Below are positions 38,808 through 48,973 of a DNA stretch of 64,000 nucleotides, one piece after another (positions within the stretch are counted from its first letter, which is position 1; each line of letters opens with the position of its first letter). The stretch is from Streptococcus sp. oral taxon 431 (lineage in GTDB: Bacteria > Bacillota > Bacilli > Lactobacillales > Streptococcaceae). The notes below the pieces were generated by a model. The model saw only the letters and a program-made list of their open reading frames with translations, did not search any database and was not told the DNA's origin. The position numbers were made by a program, and so were the translations under genes. Where the stretch lies: positions 1 to 64,000 of the forward strand of contig NZ_JALDUI010000001.1 in NCBI RefSeq assembly GCF_023115445.1, read 5' to 3'.

Positions 38808-38823
38808 AAGATTTATTATACCA
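38805..38823 (-). promoter_or_regulatory. Extended -10 promoter of ylxM-ffh, likely leaderless
   Basis: On the minus strand TGG precedes TATAAT (38820-38815), followed by AAATCTT and the ylxM ATG at 38807. The arrangement is nearly the same as at hemW. Confidence 0.65.
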
Positions 38824-38920
38824 AAAAAAAGCCTAATCCGCTAGCTGGGGGCTGATTTTAGATAGAAGTTAGAAAATAAGCTTTTCACTGTTCTTTTCTG
38901 ACTATGAAGGCTTTTTTTGA

Positions 38921-38926
38921 TATAAT
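38921..38926 (+). promoter_or_regulatory. -10 box of rnc-smc
   Basis: TATAAT at 38921-38926, 34 nt before the rnc start, divergent from ylxM. Confidence 0.65.
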
Positions 38927-38960
38927 GGATAGGATTATAATGATTTAGAAAGAGGTAATC

Positions 38961-39659
38961 ATGAAAGAATTAGAATCAGTGTTACAAGACCGTTTTGAAC
39001 TTGTTTTTACAGATAAAAGCTTACTTGAAACAGCTTTTACCCATACCAGTTATGCCAATGAGCACCGCCTCTTAAAAATTTCACACAACGAACGCTTGGA
39101 ATTTTTAGGAGACGCTGTTCTGCAATTATTGATTTCAGAATATCTGTTTAAAAAATACCCTAAAAAACCAGAAGGGGACTTGTCAAAACTCCGTGCTATG
39201 ATTGTCCGTGAGGAGAGTTTGGCTGGTTTTGCCCGTGATTGTCAGTTTGACCAGTTTATCAAGCTTGGTAAGGGGGAGGAAAAGTCTGGTGGTCGTAACC
39301 GAGACACGATCTTGGGCGACGCCTTTGAAGCCTTTTTGGGTGCTCTGCTTTTAGACAAGGATATAAAGACTGTAAAAACCTTTATCTACCAAGTCATGAT
39401 TCCAAAGGTTGAAGCTGGCGATTTTGAGATGATCAAGGATTATAAGACTCACCTGCAAGAATTGCTCCAAGTTAATGGAGATGTTGATATTCGTTATCAG
39501 GTGATTTCAGAGATTGGGCCAGCCCATGATAAGATGTTTGAGGTTGAAGTCCTTGTTGAGGGGCGAAGTCTAGGTTCAGGTAAAGGACGCTCTAAAAAAT
39601 TGGCCGAGCAGGAAGCCGCTAAAAATGCAGTTGAGAAAGGGCTGGATTCATGTATTTAA
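38961..39659 (+). CDS. rnc: Rnc, ribonuclease III
   Basis: 232 residues. RNase III signature [16 protein letters not shown] with the acidic active-site residues, a second acidic set in [19 protein letters not shown], and a C-terminal dsRNA-binding domain (about 160-230) ending [22 protein letters not shown]. Cuts double-stranded RNA in rRNA maturation and antisense turnover. AGAAAGAGG ribosome binding site. Overlaps smc by 10 nt. Confidence 0.96.
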   Translation: MKELESVLQDRFELVFTDKSLLETAFTHTSYANEHRLLKISHNERLEFLGDAVLQLLISEYLFKKYPKKPEGDLSKLRAMIVREESLAGFARDCQFDQFIKLGKGEEKSGGRNRDTILGDAFEAFLGALLLDKDIKTVKTFIYQVMIPKVEAGDFEMIKDYKTHLQELLQVNGDVDIRYQVISEIGPAHDKMFEVEVLVEGRSLGSGKGRSKKLAEQEAAKNAVEKGLDSCI

Positions 39660-42600
39660 AGGAAATTGAGATCCAAGGGTTTAAGTCCTTTGCTGACAAG
39701 ACCAAGGTTGTTTTTGACCAAGGGGTGACAGCGGTTGTAGGACCAAATGGCTCTGGGAAATCAAATATCACTGAAAGCCTCCGTTGGGCACTTGGTGAAT
39801 CTAGTGTCAAGAGTCTGCGTGGTGGGAAGATGCCTGATGTCATCTTTGCAGGAACAGAAAGTCGGAAGCCTCTAAACTACGCTTCTGTTATTGTTACTTT
39901 GGATAACCAAGATGGCTTTATCAAGGATGCAGGCCAGGAAATCAAAGTTGAACGTCATATCTATCGGAGTGGAGATAGTGAGTACAAGATTGACGGCAAA
40001 AAAGTTCGTCTCCGTGATATCCATGACCTCTTCTTAGATACTGGACTCGGACGTGATTCTTTCTCCATCATTTCCCAAGGGAAGGTCGAAGAAATCTTCA
40101 ATTCTAAACCTGAAGAACGTCGGGCTATTTTTGAAGAAGCTGCCGGAGTTTTAAAGTATAAAACTCGTCGTAAAGAGACGGAAAGTAAACTCCAACAAAC
40201 CCAAGACAACTTGGATCGTTTAGAAGACATCATCTATGAGCTGGACAATCAAATCAAGCCCTTGGAAAAGCAAGCAGCAACAGCTCGCAAATTTATGGAA
40301 CTAGATAGTCAACGTAAAGCGATCTACTTGGATGTTTTGGTTGCTCAGATTCAAGCTAATAAGGCTGAATTGAATGTGACAGAAGAAGAATTAAACCAAG
40401 TCCAAGAACTTTTGACCAGTTATTATCAAAAACGTCAAGACTTAGAAGAAGAAAACCAAACACTCAAAAAGAAACGTCATGATTTGCAAGCTGAGATGGC
40501 AAAAGACCAGTCAAGCTTGATGGATTTGACTAGTTTAATCAGTGATTTAGAACGTAAGTTAGCTTTATCAAAACTAGAAACTGAACAGGTTGCCCTCAAT
40601 CAACAAGAGGCTCAAGTACGTTTGGCTAGTTTGGATGAAAAGAGAAATGCCCTCATTCAAGAGAAGGAAGAAAAAGAAGCAAATCTCAGTCAGTTAGAAG
40701 AAAATTTAGTGGTCAATACGAAGGAACTCAATCGTTTAGAAGCAGAATTATTAGCTTTTTCTGATGATCCAGACCAAATGATTGAGCAATTGCGTGAACG
40801 TTTCGTGGCTTTCTTACAGGAAGAAGCGGATGTCTCTAACCAATTGACACGGATTGAAAATGACCTTGAAAATAGTCGCCAACAGACTCAAAAGCAAGAA
40901 GAACAATTAGAATCCTTGAAGGAACAATTGGCTTCTGCCAAATCCAAGGCTAGTGAGCAAGAGCTTGCCCTTAAATCAGCTAAAGAAGAAGTACAGAACT
41001 TACTTGCTGACTATCAAACCAGTGCCAAAGAAGAAGAAGCACAAAAGCAGGCTTATCAAAGTCAACAAAATCAACTCTTTGACCGTTTGGATAGCCTGAA
41101 AAACAAACAGGCCAAGGCGAAAAGTTTGGAGAACATTCTTAAAAACCATAGCAATTTTTATGCAGGTGTTAAGAGTGTACTACAAGAAAAAAATCGCTTG
41201 GGTGGTATTATCGGAGCAGTCAGTGAACATTTAACCTTTGACGTTCATTATCAGACAGCCCTTGAGATTGCTCTCGGTGCAAGTAGCCAACACATCATCG
41301 TTGAAGATGAACAGGCAGCAACAAAGGCCATCGATTTTCTTAAGAGAAATCGAGCTGGTCGTGCGACTTTCCTACCTTTGACAACCATTAAGGCACGTAG
41401 TATTTCAGGTCAAAACCAAGATGTGATTGCCTCAAGTCCAGGCTTTCTTGGTATGGCTGACGAGTTAGTTACTTTTGATGCCAAACATGAAGCTATCTTT
41501 AAAAACTTGCTAGCTACGACAGCCATCTTTGATACAGTGGAACATGCGCGTGATGCAGCTCGTAAGGTGCGTTATCAAGTTCGCATGGTAACCCTAGATG
41601 GTACAGAATTGCGAACAGGTGGTTCTTATGCTGGTGGTGCTAATCGTCAAAATAACAGCATTTTCATCAAGCCTGAATTGGAGCAGTTGCAAAAAGAGAT
41701 TGCTCAAGAAGAAAAGCTTCTGCATCAAGAGGAAGAAAATCTGAAGTCAGTTCAAGAATCCTTGAACGAACTTAGTCAAACTTTGGAGACTATTAAGTCC
41801 AAAGGGGAACAAGCTCGTATAGAAGAGCAAGGCTTGTATCTTGCTTATCAACAAACATGCCAGCAAGTTGAAGAACTTGAGACACTCTTGAAACTTCAGG
41901 AGCAAGAATTAAACAATCTCAGAGGTGGAGATTGGCAAGCTGAAAAAGAAAAATGCCAAGAACGTCTCGCAGTTATTGCCACCGAAAAGCAAAAGCTGGA
42001 ATCTGAGATTGAAGAAATCAAGTTCAATAAAAATGCTATTCAGGAACGCTATCAAAACTTACAGGAAAAACTTTCCCAAGAGCGTCTTCGTAAAACAGAA
42101 ATGTTAGGTCAAAAGCGTTATGAAGTTTCAGATATTGAACGGATCAATAAAGAACTTGAGAACCTCAATATTGAACAAGAAGAGATTGAACGTCTTTTGC
42201 AAGAAAAAGTAGACAATCTTGAAAAAGTTGATACTGAACTTTTAGCCAAGCAGGAAGCAGAAGCTAAGAGTCAAAAGGAAGAAATTCAACAAGGATTGAT
42301 TCGTAAGCAGTTTGAACTAGATGATATTGAAGGTCAATTGGATGATATTGCTAGTCATTTAGAACAAGCTCGTCAGCAAAATGAAGAATGGATTCGTAAG
42401 CAAACACGAGCAGAAGCGACTAAAGAGAAGATTACAGACCGCCTTCGCTATCTTCAAGGTCAACTGACTGAAGAATACCAGATTAGTTATACTGAAGCAT
42501 TAGAACAAGCCAACCAATTGGAAGATTTGGCAATCGCTGAACAAAAGGTAAAGGATTTGGAGAAATCCATTCGTTCACTTGGTCCGGTTAACTTGGATGC

Positions 42601-43189
42601 CATTGAACAGTTTGACGAAGTTCACGAACGCTTGGAATTCTTAAATAGTCAGCGTGATGACATTCTTTCTGCCAAAAATCTTCTTCTTGAAACCATTACA
42701 GAGATGAACGATGAAGTGAAGGAACGATTTAAATCAACCTTTGAAGCTATTCGTGAATCCTTCAAAGTAACCTTTAAGCAGATGTTTGGTGGTGGTCAAG
42801 CAGACCTAATTCTGACAGAAGGTGATTTATTGACAGCAGGTGTCGAAATCTCTGTTCAACCTCCAGGCAAGAAAATTCAGTCTCTCAATCTTATGAGTGG
42901 TGGAGAGAAGGCCCTGTCAGCTCTGGCTTTGCTCTTCTCAATCATTCGTGTCAAGACCATCCCATTTGTTATCTTGGATGAAGTAGAAGCTGCACTTGAT
43001 GAAGCAAACGTTAAACGCTTTGGAGATTATCTCAACCGATTTGATAAGGATAGTCAGTTTATCGTCGTTACCCACCGTAAGGGAACTATGGCGGCAGCAG
43101 ACTCTATCTATGGTGTGACCATGCAAGAATCTGGTGTTTCTAAGATTGTCTCTGTTAAACTAAAAGATTTAGATAATATGGATGCTTAG
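39650..43189 (+). CDS. smc: Smc, chromosome segregation protein
   Basis: 1179 residues. N-terminal Walker [10 protein letters not shown] (about residue 32), long coiled coils (about 165-500 and 680-1000) around a hinge (about 505-650, ending [10 protein letters not shown]), and the C-terminal [16 protein letters not shown] signature and Walker [16 protein letters not shown]. Full length and intact. Condenses and segregates the chromosome with ScpAB. Co-transcribed with rnc. Confidence 0.97.
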   Translation: MYLKEIEIQGFKSFADKTKVVFDQGVTAVVGPNGSGKSNITESLRWALGESSVKSLRGGKMPDVIFAGTESRKPLNYASVIVTLDNQDGFIKDAGQEIKVERHIYRSGDSEYKIDGKKVRLRDIHDLFLDTGLGRDSFSIISQGKVEEIFNSKPEERRAIFEEAAGVLKYKTRRKETESKLQQTQDNLDRLEDIIYELDNQIKPLEKQAATARKFMELDSQRKAIYLDVLVAQIQANKAELNVTEEELNQVQELLTSYYQKRQDLEEENQTLKKKRHDLQAEMAKDQSSLMDLTSLISDLERKLALSKLETEQVALNQQEAQVRLASLDEKRNALIQEKEEKEANLSQLEENLVVNTKELNRLEAELLAFSDDPDQMIEQLRERFVAFLQEEADVSNQLTRIENDLENSRQQTQKQEEQLESLKEQLASAKSKASEQELALKSAKEEVQNLLADYQTSAKEEEAQKQAYQSQQNQLFDRLDSLKNKQAKAKSLENILKNHSNFYAGVKSVLQEKNRLGGIIGAVSEHLTFDVHYQTALEIALGASSQHIIVEDEQAATKAIDFLKRNRAGRATFLPLTTIKARSISGQNQDVIASSPGFLGMADELVTFDAKHEAIFKNLLATTAIFDTVEHARDAARKVRYQVRMVTLDGTELRTGGSYAGGANRQNNSIFIKPELEQLQKEIAQEEKLLHQEEENLKSVQESLNELSQTLETIKSKGEQARIEEQGLYLAYQQTCQQVEELETLLKLQEQELNNLRGGDWQAEKEKCQERLAVIATEKQKLESEIEEIKFNKNAIQERYQNLQEKLSQERLRKTEMLGQKRYEVSDIERINKELENLNIEQEEIERLLQEKVDNLEKVDTELLAKQEAEAKSQKEEIQQGLIRKQFELDDIEGQLDDIASHLEQARQQNEEWIRKQTRAEATKEKITDRLRYLQGQLTEEYQISYTEALEQANQLEDLAIAEQKVKDLEKSIRSLGPVNLDAIEQFDEVHERLEFLNSQRDDILSAKNLLLETITEMNDEVKERFKSTFEAIRESFKVTFKQMFGGGQADLILTEGDLLTAGVEISVQPPGKKIQSLNLMSGGEKALSALALLFSIIRVKTIPFVILDEVEAALDEANVKRFGDYLNRFDKDSQFIVVTHRKGTMAAADSIYGVTMQESGVSKIVSVKLKDLDNMDA

Positions 43190-43275
43190 TTAGTGCTCGT
43201 TACCAATTTTTAAGCTAAGCATTTAAATAACCTTCAAGAAGTCGGAGGGTTACAAAAATAAATTGAGGAGCTTAT

Positions 43276-43935
43276 ATGGATTTTGACCTATTCCTAATGA
43301 TCTGTAATTATATTGGAACTATAGCCTTTGCTGCTTCAGGAGCCATCAAAGGATTTGGTAAACGTTTAGATATTTTTGGAATCAGTTTATTGGCAATTGT
43401 AACTGCTGTAGGCGGAGGAATCCTAAGAGATTCCATTATTAGTCGCTTTCCAGCTTCTCTAGCAGATCCTAGCCCCATTTATGTCTCTATCCTGGTAGCG
43501 GTTATTATGTATGTCTTTGTAACTTCAAAACAGGCCAATGCCAGTCATGATAAAAAGTTCTATAAGTGGTTGAGGGAAGCCTATCTCATCTTTGACTCTA
43601 TTGGGCTGATTATTTTCTCCTTGATTGGAGCGACAGCCTTAGTGGATAGTAAGCTAAATCTAATGTCTGCAGGGATTTTGGCTTGTCTAACAGGAGCCGG
43701 TGGTGGTATTATCCGAGACCTATTAATCAACGAAGTTCCGAGTGTTCTTAAAGAAGACATTTATGCCCTTCTATCTTTCGTAATCGGAGTTATTTATTAC
43801 TGGTTGGCCTTTGTCCTTCACTTTCCAAGAATTACTGCCTTTATCATTCTCTCGATAGTTGGCTTTGTGATTCGACTTTGTATTATTAAGTTCAAGCTCT
43901 CTTTGCCAAATATGGATAAGAGAACCTTGAACTGA
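43276..43935 (+). CDS. Trimeric intracellular cation (TRIC) channel family protein
   Basis: 219 residues, seven membrane helices, with two repeats of the family's Gly-rich motif: AVGGGILRDSI in the first half and GAGGGIIRDLL in the second. This is the former UPF0126/YadS family, whose bacterial members form trimeric K/Na channels. TTGAGGAG ribosome binding site. First gene after smc, at the left edge of the accessory region. Confidence 0.87.
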   Translation: MDFDLFLMICNYIGTIAFAASGAIKGFGKRLDIFGISLLAIVTAVGGGILRDSIISRFPASLADPSPIYVSILVAVIMYVFVTSKQANASHDKKFYKWLREAYLIFDSIGLIIFSLIGATALVDSKLNLMSAGILACLTGAGGGIIRDLLINEVPSVLKEDIYALLSFVIGVIYYWLAFVLHFPRITAFIILSIVGFVIRLCIIKFKLSLPNMDKRTLN

Positions 43936-43959
43936 TGAATAAGCGAGAGTTATATTATC

Positions 43960-43997
43960 AGCGTCTAATCTCATGTGGATTAGGCGTTATTTTTTTG
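43960..43997 (+). terminator. Terminator after the TRIC gene
   Basis: 11-bp stem AGCGTCTAATC/GATTAGGCGTT (two G-U pairs), 7-nt loop, T7 tail. Confidence 0.85.
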
Positions 43998-44073
43998 CAA
44001 ATACGGAAAATGAATGATGTAAAGATTAATTTTTGCTATTATATTTGTAATTTCGAATAAGGTAGGAATAGCA

Positions 44074-44652
44074 ATGAGTAATTTGAAACATTCAGTTAAT
44101 TTTATTAAAGAAATAGAGAAATTAAAGGCAGTCACAAGATTTAATAGAACTCTTGATGGCAGATTTGAAAATAGTGCCGAGCATTCCTGGCAGGGTGCCA
44201 TAGCTGCAATGGTTCTTCAAGATTATTATCCTGAAAAATTGAATATGGAAAAAGTGATTCCTATGTTTTTGATTCATGATTTAGGTGAGATTTATGCCGG
44301 AAATACTTGGGTTTTTGATGATGAAAAAAAGCTTCATTCTCATGATAGAGAACTAGCATCTATAGAAAAAACAATGAGCCTCCTTCCAGAAGAGAAATAT
44401 TTGAATATGAAAAATTTGTGGTTGGAATTTGAAAAAGGGCATAGTGCTGAAGCAAGATATGCAAGAGTGATCGACGCCTTGGTACCACTGATAAATCACT
44501 TGGAAGTGTCAGAATTCAATTATAATCCTGATAATATCAGTGCAGACATGGTATTAGAAAAGAAAAAGTTCATAAAAAGTGAATCAGAAGAATTATGGAA
44601 ACTGATAGAAGACTTGATTCAGGAAAGTGTGGAAAAGGGCTTATATTTTTAA
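44074..44652 (+). CDS. HD domain phosphohydrolase (YfbR-like)
   Basis: 192 residues of the HD superfamily. Metal-binding residues appear as His in AEHSWQGA, His-Asp in IHDLGEIYAG and a distal Asp in RVIDALVPLINH. Closest in layout to YfbR-type 5'-deoxynucleotidases and related HD_3 proteins, which dephosphorylate nucleoside monophosphates; the substrate here is not established. Weak ribosome binding site (AAGGTAGG). Single gene in the accessory region. Confidence 0.82.
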   Translation: MSNLKHSVNFIKEIEKLKAVTRFNRTLDGRFENSAEHSWQGAIAAMVLQDYYPEKLNMEKVIPMFLIHDLGEIYAGNTWVFDDEKKLHSHDRELASIEKTMSLLPEEKYLNMKNLWLEFEKGHSAEARYARVIDALVPLINHLEVSEFNYNPDNISADMVLEKKKFIKSESEELWKLIEDLIQESVEKGLYF

Positions 44653-44730
44653 TAACAATTAGCCCAATAGAAGATAGATTTTTAACTGGAGAATGGAAAT
44701 ATATATGATTAAATTTGTCATCCTGAATCT

Positions 44731-45681
44731 TTGGAAGAAGATAATCAAAAGATAAGTTTGGGTCATCAAAAAATAAGTGATAAGAAATTATATGATGTCA
44801 AATTTTTTCAAGATTATTTTAAAAATAAGGAAGTCGGTGCTTCAGAAGGATTAGAGAATTTACAGGAACAGTACCATGCTTTCCAAGAAGAACGAGATAA
44901 GGATAAAGTATCCACTGAAGAGATTGAGGAAGCCTTTGAGACATTTAAAGAAAAACGAGATACCGTTCGTGAATTTGAAGTGGAACTTGCAGAGAACCAA
45001 ATAGCGAAGCTAGTTGATGAGGGCATTTATATCAAAGTGTCTTTTGGTATTAAGCAGAGTGGTCTCATTTTCATTCCCAATTATCAATTAGATATTCTGG
45101 AAGAAGAGAATCAAACAAAATATAAAATCTTTATACGTGAGACAACCTCATACTTTGTCTATAACAAAGAACATTCGGATAAGAATCAGTATGTCAAAGG
45201 ACGAACATTGATAAGACAGCTAACCAACGATAGTCGAGTAATACCATACAGAAGACCTACAGTTAAGAGTCTACAGGAAAAGATTACTGAGATTAACCTC
45301 TTCATTGAATTAACTGAAGCAGATAAGAAATACCAAGACATTAAAGATGAGTTAGTAAAAGAAATAGCAGAGATAGATATAAAACTAAATCAAATTAATG
45401 AAAAAATCGCCAACTTAAATAAGATGGCGGAAGTGCTTATTAATTTGAAGAGTGAAGATGTGAGCAGTCGAAAGCTTGCAAGATATGACTTTTTAAAATT
45501 AAATTTGCCAGAATCAATTACAGTAGAACAAGTAAGTGAAGAAATAAGAGCGTTTCAAGAGGAGCTAAATCATTATCTTTATGAGTATGAGAACTTAATA
45601 AAAAATTTAGAAATGTTTGTAAAAGTACTGAATGATAAGGATTTTGATAAAAAATTTAGTATAGAAATACTATTGGAATAA
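44731..45681 (+). CDS. Hypothetical coiled-coil protein, probable 5' frameshift
   Basis: 316 residues as drawn from a TTG with no ribosome binding site. Highly charged; helical and coiled-coil regions at about 30-95 and 185-240 flank a beta-rich stretch (about 95-170). No family recognised. An ATG at 44705 reads M-I-K-F and then shifts out of frame, while the frame of the main ORF reads C-H-P-E-S-L-E-E-D-N. Adding one T in the T-run at 44712-44714 would join them as MIKFCHPESLEEDNQ. The gene may therefore be broken, or carry a sequencing error at its start. Confidence 0.55.
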   Translation: MEEDNQKISLGHQKISDKKLYDVKFFQDYFKNKEVGASEGLENLQEQYHAFQEERDKDKVSTEEIEEAFETFKEKRDTVREFEVELAENQIAKLVDEGIYIKVSFGIKQSGLIFIPNYQLDILEEENQTKYKIFIRETTSYFVYNKEHSDKNQYVKGRTLIRQLTNDSRVIPYRRPTVKSLQEKITEINLFIELTEADKKYQDIKDELVKEIAEIDIKLNQINEKIANLNKMAEVLINLKSEDVSSRKLARYDFLKLNLPESITVEQVSEEIRAFQEELNHYLYEYENLIKNLEMFVKVLNDKDFDKKFSIEILLE

Positions 45682-45724
45682 CAAGAACTAATCCTATGGT
45701 GGTTAAAGATTAACTATCCTTGTG

Positions 45725-46582
45725 TCATTGATTAATATATTTGTCATAGTGCTCTTGGTACTGTGCTTTTATATTATGTTCTCCTAGAATTTCAAATACC
45801 TGAAGTGCTTGTTTCATCTTTTCGATTCCGTTCGCAAGATTGCACTTAAATTCAAAGTATCCACATGTATATAAGAAGACGGTTTGTTCATAATAGTTTA
45901 ATTCATTATTTAGTAATTTTTTTATTTCTTTGATTAGAAAACTACAATTTTGAAATTCTTCTTTATCAATACTAACAATTAGGCAATTGATTGCCAATTG
46001 TGTAACAAGCCGTTTATTTGTCTTATTTAATGTTGAATAGATATAATTTTTTAACATTTCTATAGTTAATAGGAAAAAGGAGTTATAATTAATTGTTCTT
46101 ACACAGTTACCTAATAAGATAATTTCATAGTAACCCCAGTTTTCAACTTTAAAAAGATAATCTGTAAGCTGTAATAACTCCTCGTCCGAGGGGAGAAAAT
46201 TTTTATTTGTTGTATAGAGAATCGATTTTACCATTGTCTTTTCATAAGGACCCAAGTTATAACTTGAAGATTTTGATAGTAATTCAATAATACTATCAAA
46301 ATTTTTTGTGGAGTAGTGTTTTCGAATATATTGCACCAAGTTAGCGAATGATCCAGTTCTAGTAGAATTATTGTCATGAAGAATAATAAATTCATCCAAA
46401 GTTATATGTAATTTATCTAAAATATTGATTAGTCGAATACAAGAGATTTCTGATTCTCCCCGTTCAAATCTAGAGATTTGAGATTTAGATAAATTACTAT
46501 CAGCAATTGAACTTAAACTTATTTTCTTCCCTTTTCGAATTTTTCTGAGTGTTATACCAAGTTTTGATTTCATTTTTCCCAT
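45725..46582 (-). CDS. rgg: Rgg family quorum-sensing transcriptional regulator
   Basis: 285 residues. N-terminal XRE-type helix-turn-helix (about 8-62: [33 protein letters not shown]) followed by a helical TPR-like repeat domain of about 220 residues, as in the Rgg/GadR/MutR family that binds peptide pheromones. Divergent from a SHP gene 69 bp away, the typical layout of Rgg-SHP pairs. Start is ATG 46582 or 46573; both have weak GGGA sites. Very A+T-rich. Rgg should bind the re-imported peptide through an Ami/Opp permease encoded elsewhere and act on the shp promoter. Confidence 0.9.
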   Translation of the reverse strand: MGKMKSKLGITLRKIRKGKKISLSSIADSNLSKSQISRFERGESEISCIRLINILDKLHITLDEFIILHDNNSTRTGSFANLVQYIRKHYSTKNFDSIIELLSKSSSYNLGPYEKTMVKSILYTTNKNFLPSDEELLQLTDYLFKVENWGYYEIILLGNCVRTINYNSFFLLTIEMLKNYIYSTLNKTNKRLVTQLAINCLIVSIDKEEFQNCSFLIKEIKKLLNNELNYYEQTVFLYTCGYFEFKCNLANGIEKMKQALQVFEILGEHNIKAQYQEHYDKYINQ

Positions 46583-46604
46583 ATTCCCAACAAAATTACA
46601 AGGA

Positions 46605-46634
46605 TTTTTTATTTATTATACAATAAATAAAAAA
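46605..46634. promoter_or_regulatory. 13-bp perfect inverted repeat over the shp promoter
   Basis: TTTTTTATTTATT-ATAC-AATAAATAAAAAA: perfect 13-bp arms around ATAC in the 69-bp rgg-shp gap. The likely -10 (TATACA, 46617-46622) lies at its centre. Candidate Rgg operator or structural element. Confidence 0.55.
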
Positions 46635-46651
46635 ATAAAGGGAGGTTCAGT

Positions 46652-46723
46652 ATGAAAAAACTTTTAAAATTTACATCAATATTGTTATTGATTATGGATA
46701 TTATCATTATAGTCGGAGGTTGA
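46652..46723 (+). CDS. shp: SHP, short hydrophobic peptide pheromone precursor
   Basis: A 23-codon gene with an excellent GGGAGG ribosome binding site. It starts MKKLLKF, has a hydrophobic middle and ends M-D-I-I-I-I-V-G-G. SHP precursors have this form, and the mature signal is usually the last eight or nine residues. The terminal octapeptide D-I-I-I-I-V-G-G equals, to my recollection, SHP3 of S. pyogenes. It lies divergent to rgg, as in group I Rgg/SHP pairs. Expected to be exported and processed (PptAB and Eep in other streptococci), then re-imported to activate Rgg. Confidence 0.93.
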   Translation: MKKLLKFTSILLLIMDIIIIVGG

Positions 46724-46742
46724 TTCTTACCTGTACAGGTAA

Positions 46743-46982
46743 GTGTTTAGTTATAACTTAACACTTATTTTGGATTATTACGAAATAGATGGTACTTGTT
46801 ATCTTGATTTTAGAGTATCTGGCGAGGATGTATATTTCATTGAGTTAGTAAATATGTATGGTTTAAGTGAAAATAGTGCGGTACCAACTCTTGCAAAGAG
46901 GTTTGGAATAAGTCTTACCGATTTAATAAAAAGTGATATTCATCGTGGTTTAACTAGAAAGAAGGGACATTTTGGATATTAA
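46743..46982 (+). CDS. 79-codon ORF between shp and the MFS gene, possibly degenerate
   Basis: The frame starts right after an in-frame TAA (46740-46742) with GTG 46743; no good ribosome binding site, and an 8-bp hairpin (46740-46747 / 46760-46767, then TTTT) overlaps the start. Predicted product is beta-rich at the N-terminus and helical afterwards (FIELVNMYGLSENSAVPTLA), vaguely like PqqD/RRE-type RiPP-binding proteins, but this is weak. Could be a small operon protein or the 3' remnant of a larger gene. Overlaps the MFS gene by 11 nt. Confidence 0.4.
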   Translation: MFSYNLTLILDYYEIDGTCYLDFRVSGEDVYFIELVNMYGLSENSAVPTLAKRFGISLTDLIKSDIHRGLTRKKGHFGY

Positions 46983-48186
46983 CAAGAAAACGTTTTATAC
47001 AATAACTTTTGGTGAATTTATATCAAATATTGGAGATAGATTTCAGAAAATTGCTTTTCCAATCTTAATTTACCAAGAATTTCATTCGTCTTTTGCAATG
47101 GGAGGAATGGTGATTATTGAATTGCTACCTCAATTCTTCTTGGGATTTGTTATGGGTTACTTATTAGATAATTTCAATAAGAAAAAAATACTATTATGGT
47201 CTACATTAATGCCGGCATTATTATGTAGTGTAATACCGATATTATCTAAATATTCAGTTTCTATATTTTTTTACTATGTTATTGCATTTTTGATACCTTT
47301 ATTTTCGACACTTTTTCAAACAGGATTCTCAGTCATTACTCCTGCCTTATTTGAGAAGGAAGAATTGCAAAAATATAATTCTCAGTTTCAAGGTGTCCGA
47401 ACTATTTCAAAATTAATTTCTCCAGCTATAGCAGGGATACTAATGTTAAAGTTTAATATTAATAGCATTTTTTTTATTAATAGTGCTTCTTTCTTGTTAT
47501 TATTTCTTTCAATACTAATTTCATATATTCCAGATCAAGAACACAAGGAGAATGGTAATGATGATATAAAAGAAATTTTTGTAGGTTTTAAAGAGAACTT
47601 TACAAATATTAAGTTGAGGATTTCTTTACTATTTACTATTGTTGTGAATATCGCTATGCTAGGTTTCAATGCAACGATTATTTATTATTTACAGGATCAA
47701 TTAAAATTATCCAATAGTCTTGTTGGGATTGTTTACTCCATTGCTGGATTTGGTAGTTTGATAGCAGTAACCCTTCTTTCTACTTTTTTGAATAAGAAGG
47801 ATACCTTTATCCTAATGAATATATCAATGGCAACTATCCCACTTGTCATTATGGCAAGCGGAATAGTAGAAAATTGGATTTTTTTTGGAATTTGTTACTC
47901 AATTTTGAGTGGACTAATTACAATAGCTTCTGTCTCAATTACAACAATACAGCAACAAGAAAGTACTGAGTATAATATTGGTAAAATACTTTCTAGTTCT
48001 TTTGTAATAGCTACCATTTTTGCTCCTTTTGGAGGGATACTGGCTGCTTATTTTAATTGGCTTTTAAACCCGAGATTAAGTCTAGTTATTTTGGGATTAC
48101 TAAGTAGTTTATTGGTTATTCTTATAAAGAGTTATGAAAAAAAGCTAACTAAGAAAAGAACTGCAATATTTATAAAGGAAGATTAG
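46972..48186 (+). CDS. MFS transporter, drug/peptide exporter type
   Basis: 404 residues with about 12 membrane helices. Begins DINKKTFYTITFGEFISNIGDRFQKIAFP, the start seen in the MFS_3/Mef-like efflux group, with LDNFNKKKILLW in the conserved loop between helices 2 and 3. TTG start preceded by AAGAAGGGACA at good spacing. Downstream of shp in the same direction, so a plausible target of Rgg control. Substrate unknown. Confidence 0.82.
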   Translation: MDINKKTFYTITFGEFISNIGDRFQKIAFPILIYQEFHSSFAMGGMVIIELLPQFFLGFVMGYLLDNFNKKKILLWSTLMPALLCSVIPILSKYSVSIFFYYVIAFLIPLFSTLFQTGFSVITPALFEKEELQKYNSQFQGVRTISKLISPAIAGILMLKFNINSIFFINSASFLLLFLSILISYIPDQEHKENGNDDIKEIFVGFKENFTNIKLRISLLFTIVVNIAMLGFNATIIYYLQDQLKLSNSLVGIVYSIAGFGSLIAVTLLSTFLNKKDTFILMNISMATIPLVIMASGIVENWIFFGICYSILSGLITIASVSITTIQQQESTEYNIGKILSSSFVIATIFAPFGGILAAYFNWLLNPRLSLVILGLLSSLLVILIKSYEKKLTKKRTAIFIKED

Positions 48187-48973
48187 TGGATTAATTATCA
48201 TTAGAAAAAATAATATTAATTCGTAGTAAAATAAAAAATTGAAAAAGGTTTTACATAATGTACTATATAATTTAGATTTAATAATTATTAAGTGTGCAGA
48301 AACAGAGTATTGCAATATTATCTATGAACAAGAAAATCACTATGATTTCTATAAGTATTTTAAAAATAAGTATGATATGCTAGATTATACTTCCTGTCTA
48401 ATAAGAGTTAGCTATTCTAGCTAAACAATTTAAGATGTTATAATCCAAATGAAATCGAGTGAAAAGTCTGTTCAAACAAGAACAACTATATTTAAAAATA
48501 GTGAGGCAGAAAAAGAAAAAAGTTCTAGTCAAATTTCATTTCTTAAAAAAAAATGAAGGTTAGTCAAAAAATAAGTTAGTCACTATTTTGACCAAAATTT
48601 GACCAACCACTCTTAAAAGTGTTGATATAACAGCGATTGTTAGGGTTTTTAATATCCTTAAAATAACTTAGTATTTTTGGAATTTTTGACCAAAGTGTGA
48701 CCAAAGTGTGACCAAAATTTGACTAAATATTTGTTTTGATTTTGATGATTATGAGGTTAAGTAGATCATAGGAGTAAGTCTTTATAGGTATAAGTTATTT
48801 ATGCTCGCTATGTTAGTTAAAAAATTAATTTTTGACTGATTTATCTCTGTTTAATGTAAATTAGTTATGAGGAATATTGTCTTATTTATATACGAATATA
48901 TAAAATAATGATACAATAATATTATATAGAAAATTGTAGATATTAGACTGACTATAAAAAATGGAGGTAATTT
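48187..48973. other. Gene-poor, A+T-rich stretch with short ORF remnant
   Basis: No convincing gene. A 61-codon TTG frame at 48239-48424 has no ribosome binding site and looks like a fragment. The rest carries TTGACCAAA-type repeats (listed separately) and A+T-rich DNA. Confidence 0.6.
48586..48726 (+). repeat. Cluster of TTTGACCAAA-type short repeats
   Basis: TTTTGACCAAAATTTGACCA at 48587-48606 and a series of four TTTGACCAAAGTG-type units at 48684-48726. A similar pair, TTTTTGACCAAAAATTGACCA, recurs at 51919-51939. Spaced 10-11 bp, i.e. one helical turn, as in arm-type sites of integrases or tandem regulator sites. Confidence 0.7.

Noticed and set aside
48239-48424. 61-codon ORF after the MFS gene
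   Set aside because: TTG start without a ribosome binding site and no recognisable family; treated as remnant sequence.
48586-48726. CRISPR array
   Set aside because: The TTTGACCAAA units are about 10 bp and directly adjacent, with no spacers of constant length.
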